A stretch of DNA of 37,039 nt from Holophagaceae bacterium (GTDB lineage Bacteria > Acidobacteriota > Holophagae > Holophagales > Holophagaceae). The translations under genes and the position numbers were made by a program. Location of the stretch: assembly GCA_025361205.1 (NCBI GenBank), contig JANYAS010000128.1, positions 1 to 37,039 on the forward strand. The letters run 5' to 3'. Positions 9,363 through 16,682 of this stretch are shown here, piece by piece; the stretch's first letter is position 1, and each line of letters starts with the position of its first letter. The notes under the pieces were generated by a model. That model did no database searches. It was not told where the DNA came from and was given only the letters and a program-made list of their open reading frames with translations.

Positions 9363-9394
9363 GGGCTCGGAAGCCCATTCCGGTCCAGAATGGG
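9363..9394 (+). promoter_or_regulatory. Two mutually exclusive hairpins covering the DAHP synthase ribosome binding site
   Basis: GGGCT (9363-9367) can pair with AGCCC (9372-9376). Alternatively CCCATTC (9374-9380) can pair with GAATGGG (9388-9394), which buries the GGGG run just before the ATG at 9397. The two structures share bases 9374-9376 and cannot form together. This looks like a translational switch or attenuator, but the stems are short and no ligand or leader peptide was identified. Confidence 0.4.
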
Positions 9395-9396
9395 GT

Positions 9397-10725
9397 ATGA
9401 CCTCCTGGAACCCCCACAGCTGGCAGCGTTCCCCGGCCCAACAGCAGCCGGTCTACGACGATCCTTCGGAACTCGAGGCCGTGCTGGCCCGCCTGCGCCG
9501 CATGCCACCCCTCGTGGTACCCGAAGAGGTCAACCGCCTGCGCCACCTGCTCGCGGAAGCCGCCGCAGGCAGGCGCTTCCTGCTCCAGGGCGGCGATTGC
9601 GCCGAGCAGTTCAAGGACTGCACCCCGCCCTCCATCGAAGGCAAGCTCCGCGTCCTGCTGCAGATGTCGGTGGCCCTCACCCACGGCGGGCGCAAGCCGG
9701 TAGTGCGCGTGGGTCGCATCGCTGGCCAGTTCGCCAAACCCCGGAGCAAACCCACCGAGACCCTCCGGGGGCGCGAATTCCCCAGCTACCGGGGGGATCT
9801 CATTAACGGGCTGGAGGCCACCGCGGCCGCCCGCAGGCCCGATCCCGGCCGCATGATGGAGGCCTACTTCCACGCCGCCGCCACCCTGAACCACCTGCGG
9901 GCCCTCACCGCCGGGGGCTTCGCGGATCTGCACCATCCCGAGCGGTGGGAGCTCCCCGGGGGGACCGGCGAGGTGCCCGCCTACCGCCGCACGCTCGATC
10001 AGGTGCGGGAATCCCTCGATTTCCTCGAGGCCCTGGGCGGCGTCCAGCGAGACGTGCTGGAGCGCATCGACTTCTTTACCAGCCACGAGGCCCTGCTGTT
10101 GCCCTACGAAGAAGCCCTGACCCGTTGGATCGACGAAGATGCGAGCTACTACAACCTCGGCGCTCACACCCTCTGGGTGGGGGAGCGCACCCGCCAGCTG
10201 GACGGTGCCCACATCGAGTACCTCCGGGGCATCCGCAACCCCATTGGCGTGAAGGTGGGCCCCAGTGCCACGCCTGAGCACCTGGTCGACCTCCTGGATC
10301 GGCTCGATCCTGACCGCGAACCTGGGCGCATGACCTTGATCTCCCGCTTCGGCGCGGAGAAGATCCAGCAGGCCCTGCCGCCGCTGCTGAAGGCCGTCCA
10401 GGCCACGGGCCATCCGGTGCTTTGGAGCTGTGACCCCATGCACGGGAATGGCATCGAGAGCGCCGGCGGCCTGAAGACCCGCCACTTCGGCGCCATCCTG
10501 TCGGAACTCCGCCAGGCCTTCGAGCTCCACCGGGGCCACGGCTCCCACCTGGGCGGTGTGCACATCGAACTTACGGGGGAGGCCGTTACCGAATGCACCG
10601 GCGGCACCGAGGGTCTGTCCGAGGCCGACCTCGCCAAGGCCTACGAAACCGGCTGCGACCCCCGCCTCAACGGCACCCAGAGCCTCGAGATGGCCTTCCT
10701 CATCGCCGAGATGATAAGGGGCTGA
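9397..10725 (+). CDS. 3-deoxy-7-phosphoheptulonate synthase, class II
   Basis: First enzyme of the shikimate pathway, joining phosphoenolpyruvate and erythrose 4-phosphate. It belongs to the class II (plant and Mycobacterium AroG) family; 442 residues is the usual size. Motifs are LLQGGDCAEQF with the metal cysteine C68, RVGRIAGQFAKPRS, KVGPSATPEHL, WSCDPMHGNG and GGVHIELTGEAVTEC. The start is the ATG at 9397; a much longer open frame upstream overlaps the response regulator and is a shadow. It follows that regulator by 40 nt and has a possible hairpin switch over its ribosome binding site. No other aro gene is nearby. Confidence 0.96.
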   Translation: MTSWNPHSWQRSPAQQQPVYDDPSELEAVLARLRRMPPLVVPEEVNRLRHLLAEAAAGRRFLLQGGDCAEQFKDCTPPSIEGKLRVLLQMSVALTHGGRKPVVRVGRIAGQFAKPRSKPTETLRGREFPSYRGDLINGLEATAAARRPDPGRMMEAYFHAAATLNHLRALTAGGFADLHHPERWELPGGTGEVPAYRRTLDQVRESLDFLEALGGVQRDVLERIDFFTSHEALLLPYEEALTRWIDEDASYYNLGAHTLWVGERTRQLDGAHIEYLRGIRNPIGVKVGPSATPEHLVDLLDRLDPDREPGRMTLISRFGAEKIQQALPPLLKAVQATGHPVLWSCDPMHGNGIESAGGLKTRHFGAILSELRQAFELHRGHGSHLGGVHIELTGEAVTECTGGTEGLSEADLAKAYETGCDPRLNGTQSLEMAFLIAEMIRG

Positions 10726-10734
10726 GAGTGGCTG

Positions 10735-11484
10735 CTATTGCACCGTGGGGTGCACGCCCTCGGGCCCAAGGCGCAGGATCAGTTGCTCAAAGCCCGCGCT
10801 GAGGCGGACCTCGGCCCCGGCGGGCAGTTCCGTGAACGGTTTCAGATGGGCTGGGGGGAGCAACAGCACTTCCCCGGCCCGCAGCGCCGGGAGGTCCAGG
10901 CCCTCCCAGGCCTTCAGGGACACACTGCGGCGGGCGGAGCCCACCCTGAGCTCCAGGTTGCCGAGGGGCCAAACATCCGTCATCCAGGCCCCCAGGACCA
11001 GGCTTCCAGCCTCCTCCAGCGCCAGGCAGAAGCCGGCGACGCTGCCCCCAGCCAAGCCCACGGCCGCCAGGGCGGGCTGGGGCAGGGCCGAGAGGTCCGC
11101 GCCCGGGCCCCGGACCCCGAAGCGGTCGAGGAGGGACCCGTCCATCCGCCGGAGGGACGCGGGCCGGGGTAGGCAGGGGCCCAGGTCCATCGTCGCAATC
11201 GCCGGGGTGAGGGCCGCCGGCAGGGTGCCCCGATGATCCCACTTCTCGGCGTAGGCCACCGCCTGGCGCACCCGGGCCAGGGCCCTGGGCCCCCCTTCCA
11301 GCACACGCCGCAGGCTCGCAGGCACCAGGACGCCCGCCAGCCCATCGGGATCGCCTTCGCCCAGCTTCCGGAGCCGGATGGCTTCGATGCGGTTGAGGTC
11401 CGCCAACCGGCCCGATTCCAACCGCGCCACCAGGGCCCGGCGTCCGGCCGATCCCTCGGCCCAGGTGGCGGTGCCCAACAACAT
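10735..11484 (-). CDS. Hypothetical protein coupled to a thioesterase
   Basis: Unrecognised protein of 249 residues. It is Ala/Leu/Gly/Arg-rich with no signal peptide or membrane segment and no cysteine pair or nucleotide-binding motif that I can name. The C-terminal third has an alternating hydrophobic pattern (GSLVLGAWMTDVWPL, GEVLLLPPAHLKPF) suggesting a small beta-rich domain. I chose the ATG at 11482-11484 because it overlaps the thioesterase stop as TGATG, a typical arrangement for translational coupling; a start 7 codons earlier is possible. It converges on the DAHP synthase gene with a 9-nt gap. Function cannot be inferred. Confidence 0.75.
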   Translation of the reverse strand: MLLGTATWAEGSAGRRALVARLESGRLADLNRIEAIRLRKLGEGDPDGLAGVLVPASLRRVLEGGPRALARVRQAVAYAEKWDHRGTLPAALTPAIATMDLGPCLPRPASLRRMDGSLLDRFGVRGPGADLSALPQPALAAVGLAGGSVAGFCLALEEAGSLVLGAWMTDVWPLGNLELRVGSARRSVSLKAWEGLDLPALRAGEVLLLPPAHLKPFTELPAGAEVRLSAGFEQLILRLGPEGVHPTVQ

Positions 11485-11879
11485 CAGTTCTGGGCTTCGA
11501 GCCACTCGCGCGTCGAAGGCACGAGAGGTCGCGGCCGATGGGTGGCAAAGTCCAGCATCACCTGCACGGTCTTCCCTTCCGCAAACAGGTCGCCATCGAG
11601 CCCCTTGGTGAGGCGGTAGCTCAGCTCGAAGGAGCTGGTGCCCACCTTCGTGCAGTGCAGTTCCACCCGCACGTCATCCCCCAGCAGGATCGGGATCCGG
11701 TAGTCCACCTCGGCCCGGGCGATGAGGAACCCTTCGTCCTGGAACTTCCGCCCCCCCAGGAACGTGCGCCACCACTGGAACCGAGCCTGTTCCATGTAGC
11801 TCACGACCACGGCATTGTTCACGTGGCCCATGACGTCCAGGTCGCTGAATCGCACCTCGAGGGGATGGGAAAAGGGCAT
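11484..11879 (-). CDS. Acyl-CoA thioesterase, 4HBT/YbgC family
   Basis: Hot-dog-fold thioesterase of 131 residues. The segment RFSDLDVMGHVNNAVVVSYMEQAR near the N-terminus is the 4-hydroxybenzoyl-CoA thioesterase signature, with the probable catalytic Asp at D15. The helix that follows (ARFQWWRTFL) and LLGDDVRVELHCTKVGTSSFEL are also typical. The ATG follows TGGAGG. The likely reaction is hydrolysis of an acyl-CoA or acyl carrier thioester; the substrate cannot be read from the sequence. First gene of a two-gene unit with the unknown protein downstream. Confidence 0.87.
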   Translation of the reverse strand: MPFSHPLEVRFSDLDVMGHVNNAVVVSYMEQARFQWWRTFLGGRKFQDEGFLIARAEVDYRIPILLGDDVRVELHCTKVGTSSFELSYRLTKGLDGDLFAEGKTVQVMLDFATHRPRPLVPSTREWLEAQN

Positions 11880-11892
11880 GGGGCCTCCAGAG

Positions 11893-11905
11893 GTTAAACC
11901 TTAAC
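11893..11905. promoter_or_regulatory. GTTAA-N3-TTAAC dyad between divergent genes
   Basis: A perfect 5-bp dyad with a 3-bp centre lies in the 50-bp gap between the divergent thioesterase and DCC-family genes. It is AT-rich, unlike its surroundings, and could be an operator or part of overlapping promoters. The assignment rests on symmetry and position alone. Confidence 0.25.
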
Positions 11906-11929
11906 GCCAACTCATGGCATCATGCGCAC

Positions 11930-12298
11930 GTGCCACCCCTCCTCCTCGCCTACGATCCCGCCTGCACCCTGTGCTGCCGCATGGCCCTGTGGCTGGCCCG
12001 GCGGGACCGGCAGGGCCTGCTGTACATCGTCTCCCTGCGCGATCCCGACCTGCTGGCCTGGGCCCCGGAACTGGCTGGTAGGCCCCTCGAAAAGGAGATC
12101 CACGGCCTGGACCTGGGCACCCGGGAGGTCCGCGCCGGGGCCGACCTGCTGCGTCCCATCATCCGCCGTCTGCCGGGATGGGGGTGGCTCTCTCCGCTGC
12201 TGGGAATCCCTGGCCTCCCCGCCCTGCTGAACCGCGGCTACCTCCGCTGGTCGGCCTGGCGGTTCCGGCGCACGGGACGCCAGCCCTGGAGCCCCTGA
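11930..12298 (+). CDS. DCC-family (DUF393) thiol-disulfide protein
   Basis: Small protein of 122 residues. The N-terminal YDPACTLCC carries a CxxC at residues 12-15 directly after the Y-D pair, which is the DCC family hallmark (predicted thiol-disulfide oxidoreductases, YuxK-like). The later part LLRPIIRRLPGWGWLSPLLGIPGLPALLNRGY also matches the family C-terminal pattern. The start is a GTG at 11930-11932 with only a weak ribosome binding site. The CPBP protease gene begins 20 nt downstream, so the two are probably co-transcribed. Family function is predicted, not proven. Confidence 0.75.
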   Translation: MPPLLLAYDPACTLCCRMALWLARRDRQGLLYIVSLRDPDLLAWAPELAGRPLEKEIHGLDLGTREVRAGADLLRPIIRRLPGWGWLSPLLGIPGLPALLNRGYLRWSAWRFRRTGRQPWSP

Positions 12299-12318
12299 CA
12301 ATCGCGTAGCCTGGAGCC

Positions 12319-13665
12319 ATGCCCCCCGAACCCTCCTCACCCTGGCACCCGAACCGTCGCTGGGCCGATCCCCTCATCGCCCTGCTGATGCTACTGAACC
12401 TGCTGGCGGTGGGGTTCACCCTGCTGGCCCGGCAGCGAGCCGCCCGACGCCCCTCGGAGCGGGTGAGCCTTCAGGGCCGGATCACCGAAGTGGTCCTAGC
12501 GGGCCCCCGCCTGCTGAGGGGCGGTGAACTGCAGGCCCGGGAGTGGACCAAGGCTGAGGCTCAGCTGACAGAGCCCTGGGACCGGGCCCTGCTGGGGGTG
12601 CTGAGGGCGGAGCTGGGCGGCCAAACCGGCGATGCCACCCTCTGGATTGAAGGGGTGACCCCGGCCGGACCGGCGGGGGCCCGTTTCCGCCGAGTCGGTT
12701 TCGCTGCCTACGCCGGGGCACCCTTGCCAGACCGCGCCGACCGGGACGAGATCCACCGCCGCCTGGGAGGTGGCTACGCCGCCGACTTACTGGAAATTCG
12801 GCTTCGGGACCGGGAGGGTACATTGGGAGGGGAAGCGCTCCGCGCCCAGGCTCGGAAGGCCCTGCTGACCCGCCTGGCCGGGCTCGGCCTCCTGGGGCTG
12901 GCGGTGCTGGGCTGCGCTGCGGGCGGCGTCGCTGTGGGCCTCTACTTGGGGGTGACCCGCGGGAAGCCCCTTCCTCAACCCATGCCCGAATGGGGTCTGT
13001 CCGGGCGGGCCGCCGCCCTGGTCTTCCTGGGATGGTTCCTCGTGTTCTTCGTGGCAGGCAACCTGGCGGGGCTGCTCCTTTCCCCCTGGCCCGGACTGCG
13101 CTGGGTGGCCGTCCCCCTGGGTTATGCCCTGCACGCGGCCTTCGGCATCCGCCTCCTCTGCGGGGCGGAACGCATCGGCCTCACCACCCTTTGGCACCGG
13201 GTGGCGCCAGGCCGAATGGGCCGCGACCTGGCCTGGGGGGGCGCCTTCCTCGCCCTGGCGGTGCTGCTGGTCATGGCCGTAGCGCTGATTTCGGGGCTGA
13301 TCCTGAAGCCCGACCAGAGTCCCCAGCGGGAGCTGCAGGACCTGCTGCGCGGCCTGTCGGGCTGGGGGCCCAGCCTGGTCCTTTTCCTGGCCGTGGCGGG
13401 GCTGGCGCCCTTCTTCGAGGAACTGCTCTTCCGGGGTTTCCTGCTGCCCGTCCTGGCCCGGAATGGGCGGATGGCCGTGGCACTGGTTGGTTCGGCCCTG
13501 CTCTTCGGCGCCATTCACCTCCAGCCCACCGGCCTGCCCACCCTCGCCACCCTCGGCTTCGTGCTGGGGCTGGCCATGCGTCACACCGGCAGCCTGCGTA
13601 CCCCCATGCTCGTCCACGCTTTCTGGAACGGGACTCTTTTCCTCCTGATGCGGGCCTTCGCCTAG
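12319..13665 (+). CDS. CPBP-family intramembrane metalloprotease
   Basis: Integral membrane protein of 448 residues. It has one N-terminal membrane segment (about residues 20-38), a soluble region of about 150 residues, then several membrane spans. The CPBP/Rce1-like (Abi) motifs are complete: EELLFRG with E367, E368 and R372; FGAIH with H400; and HAFWN with H433 and N437. The soluble insert after the first span is unusual in size, and I do not recognise it as a domain. The gene converges on a Ser/Thr kinase gene with only 4 nt between stops. Bacterial substrates of this family are mostly unknown. Confidence 0.9.
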   Translation: MPPEPSSPWHPNRRWADPLIALLMLLNLLAVGFTLLARQRAARRPSERVSLQGRITEVVLAGPRLLRGGELQAREWTKAEAQLTEPWDRALLGVLRAELGGQTGDATLWIEGVTPAGPAGARFRRVGFAAYAGAPLPDRADRDEIHRRLGGGYAADLLEIRLRDREGTLGGEALRAQARKALLTRLAGLGLLGLAVLGCAAGGVAVGLYLGVTRGKPLPQPMPEWGLSGRAAALVFLGWFLVFFVAGNLAGLLLSPWPGLRWVAVPLGYALHAAFGIRLLCGAERIGLTTLWHRVAPGRMGRDLAWGGAFLALAVLLVMAVALISGLILKPDQSPQRELQDLLRGLSGWGPSLVLFLAVAGLAPFFEELLFRGFLLPVLARNGRMAVALVGSALLFGAIHLQPTGLPTLATLGFVLGLAMRHTGSLRTPMLVHAFWNGTLFLLMRAFA

Positions 13666-13669
13666 CTCG

Positions 13670-14893
13670 TCAGGGCTTGAGTTGGATTCTCGAGAGCGCG
13701 GGCGCCAGCCACCAGAAGAGCTGGAGAAGCAGAAACACCAGGACCGCCCACTTGAGGATCGACCCCCAGTTTGTGCCGTCGGATCGGTAGTCCATGACGT
13801 GCTTCCGGGAGGCCAGGTAGCTCTCGACGGGGTCCTCCGCCAGACTGATCTTCAACGGCTGACTCTGACGTAGCCGCGAGTCCGTAGGGTTCGAACCACT
13901 GTCATCGGGTGCCAACATGCCTGGAAGCCGGAACCGGGCCGTCGAGACGCTGCTGCCATCGTCATCCTGGCCCAGGGCCGAAAACAGGCGTGCCCGCATG
14001 CTCGCCGGTCCAGGCAGGGCGTCGATCAGTTCCTCCATGAACTCCGGCAGGGTGGTGTAGCGGTCGTCCGGGTCGAGGGCGAGGGCCCTCTGAAACACCG
14101 CGGCGAGCCCGGGCGGCATCTCGGCCGGGATGGTGATCGGTTCCCGGAGGATGTGGATGATGATCGCTGTCAGTCCGCTGCCGGGGTGGGGAAGCTGGCC
14201 CGTCAGCAATTCGAAGGCCGTGGCGGCAAAGCTGTAGCGGTCCGAGGCGGGGGTGCCTTCACCCCCCTTCAGGACTTCGGCGGGAGCGTAGGCCGGTGAC
14301 CCGAGAAAATCGCCCGTGGAGGTGAGGCGCAGCGCCAGGGTCTGGACGTAGCCGTCGGGGGCACCCTCGTCCAGCATCGGTGCGTCCAGGGGAAGCTCGG
14401 GGTTGTGGCTCATGTGGCCCATGGTGCGGGCGATGCCAAAGTCCATGAGCTTGGCCCGGCCCTCCTCGCTCAACAGGATGTTCTCGGGCTTCACGTCGCG
14501 GTGGACGATGGCGCGTCGATGGGCGGCCCGCAGGGCCCGCATGGCCTGAATCAACACCCGTGCGGCGGTCTCCTGATCCAGATCCTTCTCCCGGATGTGC
14601 TTCCCGAGGCTCTTCCCCTCTACATACTCCATGGCCAGGAAGGGCCCCAGGTCCTCCTCGACCCCCACGTCGAAGATGGTCACCAGGTTCGGATGGTTCA
14701 GCTGGGCACTGATCTCCGCTTCGCGGCGGAACCGCAGCATGGCCTGGTGCCGGGCGGCTCCCGTCACGCGGACCACCTTGATGGCCACCCGCCGTTTGAG
14801 CAGCGGGTCCTCCGCCAGATAGACCGTCCCCATGCCGCCCTGGCCGATGGGGCGAAGAATCTGATACCTGCCGATGGATTTGGGATCCGCCAT
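13670..14893 (-). CDS. Ser/Thr protein kinase with C-terminal membrane anchor
   Basis: Hanks-type kinase of 407 residues. The kinase domain begins at about residue 10: glycine loop GQGGMG (17-22), ATP lysine K39, catalytic HRDVKPEN with D133, and DFG at 151-153. The APE position reads APAE, as in many bacterial Pkn kinases. A low-complexity cytoplasmic linker follows (about 290-375). A single membrane segment (about 381-400, WAVLVFLLLQLFWWLAPAL) lies almost at the C-terminus, leaving no extracellular sensor domain. The ATG has no clear ribosome binding site; TAGAAT lies 9 bp upstream. No phosphatase gene is adjacent. Confidence 0.93.
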   Translation of the reverse strand: MADPKSIGRYQILRPIGQGGMGTVYLAEDPLLKRRVAIKVVRVTGAARHQAMLRFRREAEISAQLNHPNLVTIFDVGVEEDLGPFLAMEYVEGKSLGKHIREKDLDQETAARVLIQAMRALRAAHRRAIVHRDVKPENILLSEEGRAKLMDFGIARTMGHMSHNPELPLDAPMLDEGAPDGYVQTLALRLTSTGDFLGSPAYAPAEVLKGGEGTPASDRYSFAATAFELLTGQLPHPGSGLTAIIIHILREPITIPAEMPPGLAAVFQRALALDPDDRYTTLPEFMEELIDALPGPASMRARLFSALGQDDDGSSVSTARFRLPGMLAPDDSGSNPTDSRLRQSQPLKISLAEDPVESYLASRKHVMDYRSDGTNWGSILKWAVLVFLLLQLFWWLAPALSRIQLKP

Positions 14894-14968
14894 GGAACTG
14901 AGATTCTAACCAGGAGATCGCCTTCCAAAGACGGGATACAATGGAGGATTCGACATTCTGGAGTTCCC

Positions 14969-15544
14969 ATGGCCGCCCTGCTCGAAGCCATTGCGATCAA
15001 ACGCAAGATGTACTTTGAACTGGAAGGGACGCCCTTCCAGTGCATGGACGTGGAAACCTCCACACCCACGGCCCGGGGCGGTCAGACCTTGGTGCGCATC
15101 AAGATGCGGAACCTGCTCACCCGGGCGGTCTTCGACAAGACCTTCAAGGCCGGCGACAAGTTCAAGGAGCCTGATCTCGCCCTCGCATCCGCCAGCTACC
15201 TCTACAGCGATGGCGAAGGCTCCCACTTCATGGATCAGGAGACCTACGAAACCCACACGCTGGGCTCGGATCTGTTGAGTGATGCCCTGAACTACCTCAC
15301 CGATGGCCTCCTGGTGCAGATCCAGAAATTCAACGGGAGCCCCATCGGCCTGCAGATGCCCAGCCAGGTGGAGTTGATCGTCACCTACACGGAGCCCGGC
15401 GCCCGGGGCGACACGGCCAGCGGCAACGTCACCAAGCCCGCCAAGCTGGACACCGGCATCGAGATCAAGGTCCCGCTCTTCATCAAGGAAGGCGAAAAGG
15501 TGAAGGTCAGCACCGAAACCGGCGAGTTCGCGGGCCGCGCATGA
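14969..15544 (+). CDS. efp: Elongation factor P family protein with EfpL (YeiP)-type loop
   Basis: EF-P-like translation factor of 191 residues. It binds between the P and E sites and relieves stalling at proline stretches. The three-domain architecture is intact (KOW-like N-domain, then two OB-type domains ending KVSTETGEFAGRA). The tip loop reads TPTARGGQT with Arg36 where canonical EF-P has a modified Lys in PGKGQ. It matches the loop of E. coli EfpL/YeiP (SPTARGAAT) in length and key residues. It is thus more likely the EfpL paralogue type than lysine-modified EF-P. TACAAT (14937-14942) is a possible -10. rsgA follows after 16 nt. Divergent from the Ser/Thr kinase gene. Confidence 0.92.
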   Translation: MAALLEAIAIKRKMYFELEGTPFQCMDVETSTPTARGGQTLVRIKMRNLLTRAVFDKTFKAGDKFKEPDLALASASYLYSDGEGSHFMDQETYETHTLGSDLLSDALNYLTDGLLVQIQKFNGSPIGLQMPSQVELIVTYTEPGARGDTASGNVTKPAKLDTGIEIKVPLFIKEGEKVKVSTETGEFAGRA

Positions 15545-15560
15545 CGGCCTCGGCGGCCTG

Positions 15561-16679
15561 ATGACCCGCAAGTTCCGTCTCGGCCAGAGCCGGGAGGCCC
15601 AGGACCTGGACCACCGGGAGGTCTACTCCCGGGAGCGCTCGACCGACAGCAAGCGGCGACAGCGCGGGGCCGAACGGCTCGAGACCGGCATCGAAGCCCA
15701 TGATGCCCAGGCCCTGCTGCGGCTTCCGGACCCGGCCCCCTGGATGCACCTGCCCGAAGCCACCCTGATCCAGCGCTTCAGCCAGTGGGTGGATCTGGAG
15801 CTGGCCGATCGCTCGGTGCTGCGCGCCACCCTGGGGGGCAAGCTGAAGGGCGTCCATCTCGTGTGCGGCGACCGGGTGCGCTATTCCCCCATCCCCATCG
15901 AAGCAACGGACGCCAAGCGGCCCCAGGCGCAGGTGGTGGCAGTGATGCCCCGCCGCTCCCTGCTCAAGCGAGGCGGCAGCGACGACCGCGAGCCCTGGCA
16001 GTTCATCTGCGCCAATGCCGACGAACTGTGGATCTGCGCCGCCGTGGTGGACCCGCCCCTGCGGTCTGGCCTGCTGGAGCGGGCGCAGCTATTGGCCCTG
16101 GATGCCGGGCTCACCTTCCGGGTGCTCATCACCAAGCGGGACCGGGCTTCCGTGAAGGACACCCTGCCCGAACTCGACCCCCTCCGGGAACAGGGGGTGG
16201 CCATTCATGAGACGTCGGCCCTGAAGGGCGAGGGTGTCGAGCCCCTGCGGAGCCTGCTCCGGGACCGGGTGGTGGTGCTGCTGGGCCACAGCGGCGTCGG
16301 CAAGAGCACCCTGGTGAACGCTCTTCGCCTGGGTCCCGAGCTGAAGACCGGCGGCCTCACCAAGTTCGGCACCGGCAAGCAGACCACCACCGCCGCCCGG
16401 TGGCTGCCCCTGGTCCCCGAAGAGGGCCCCGGCGGGGGCACCCTGGTGGACACCCCCGGCATCCGCACCCTCAGCGTCCGCGGCTTCGACCGGGCCCTGC
16501 TGGCCAAGGTGTTTCTTGAGTTCCCGACCCAGGTGCTGGAGGATCCTCTCGCCTTCGACGCCGGTGACGACGATACCCTGGACCGCCTGAATCTGGCCTA
16601 CCCGGAACGCCTGCAGAGCCTCCAGCGGCTCTGGCTGGAAATGGACGCCCGCAATCCCAACCAGAATGTTTGGAAGTAG
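15561..16679 (+). CDS. rsgA: Ribosome small-subunit-dependent GTPase RsgA, lacking zinc domain
   Basis: Circularly permuted GTPase that checks and releases factors during late 30S assembly. It has 372 residues. An OB-fold region (about 75-130) precedes the permuted G-domain: G4 as TKRD (191-194), then P-loop GHSGVGKST (242-250), then DTPGIR. The OB-fold to permuted GTPase order is diagnostic. The C-terminal zinc-binding region of normal RsgA (Cys-rich with a His) is absent: no cysteine occurs after the G-domain, and the protein ends in an acidic then helical tail. There is also a charged N-terminal extension of about 50 residues. Four nt lie between its stop and the next ATG, so a lost frame is unlikely. 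Confidence 0.9.
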   Translation: MTRKFRLGQSREAQDLDHREVYSRERSTDSKRRQRGAERLETGIEAHDAQALLRLPDPAPWMHLPEATLIQRFSQWVDLELADRSVLRATLGGKLKGVHLVCGDRVRYSPIPIEATDAKRPQAQVVAVMPRRSLLKRGGSDDREPWQFICANADELWICAAVVDPPLRSGLLERAQLLALDAGLTFRVLITKRDRASVKDTLPELDPLREQGVAIHETSALKGEGVEPLRSLLRDRVVVLLGHSGVGKSTLVNALRLGPELKTGGLTKFGTGKQTTTAARWLPLVPEEGPGGGTLVDTPGIRTLSVRGFDRALLAKVFLEFPTQVLEDPLAFDAGDDDTLDRLNLAYPERLQSLQRLWLEMDARNPNQNVWK

Positions 16680-16682
16680 ACC

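Noticed and set aside
9067-9396. Upstream extension of DAHP synthase
   Set aside because: It overlaps the winged-helix domain of the response regulator in another frame; the normal enzyme length is reached from 9397.
14405-14968. Upstream extension of the EF-P-like gene
   Set aside because: The extra residues are antisense to the Ser/Thr kinase; EF-P family proteins start at about the ATG at 14969.
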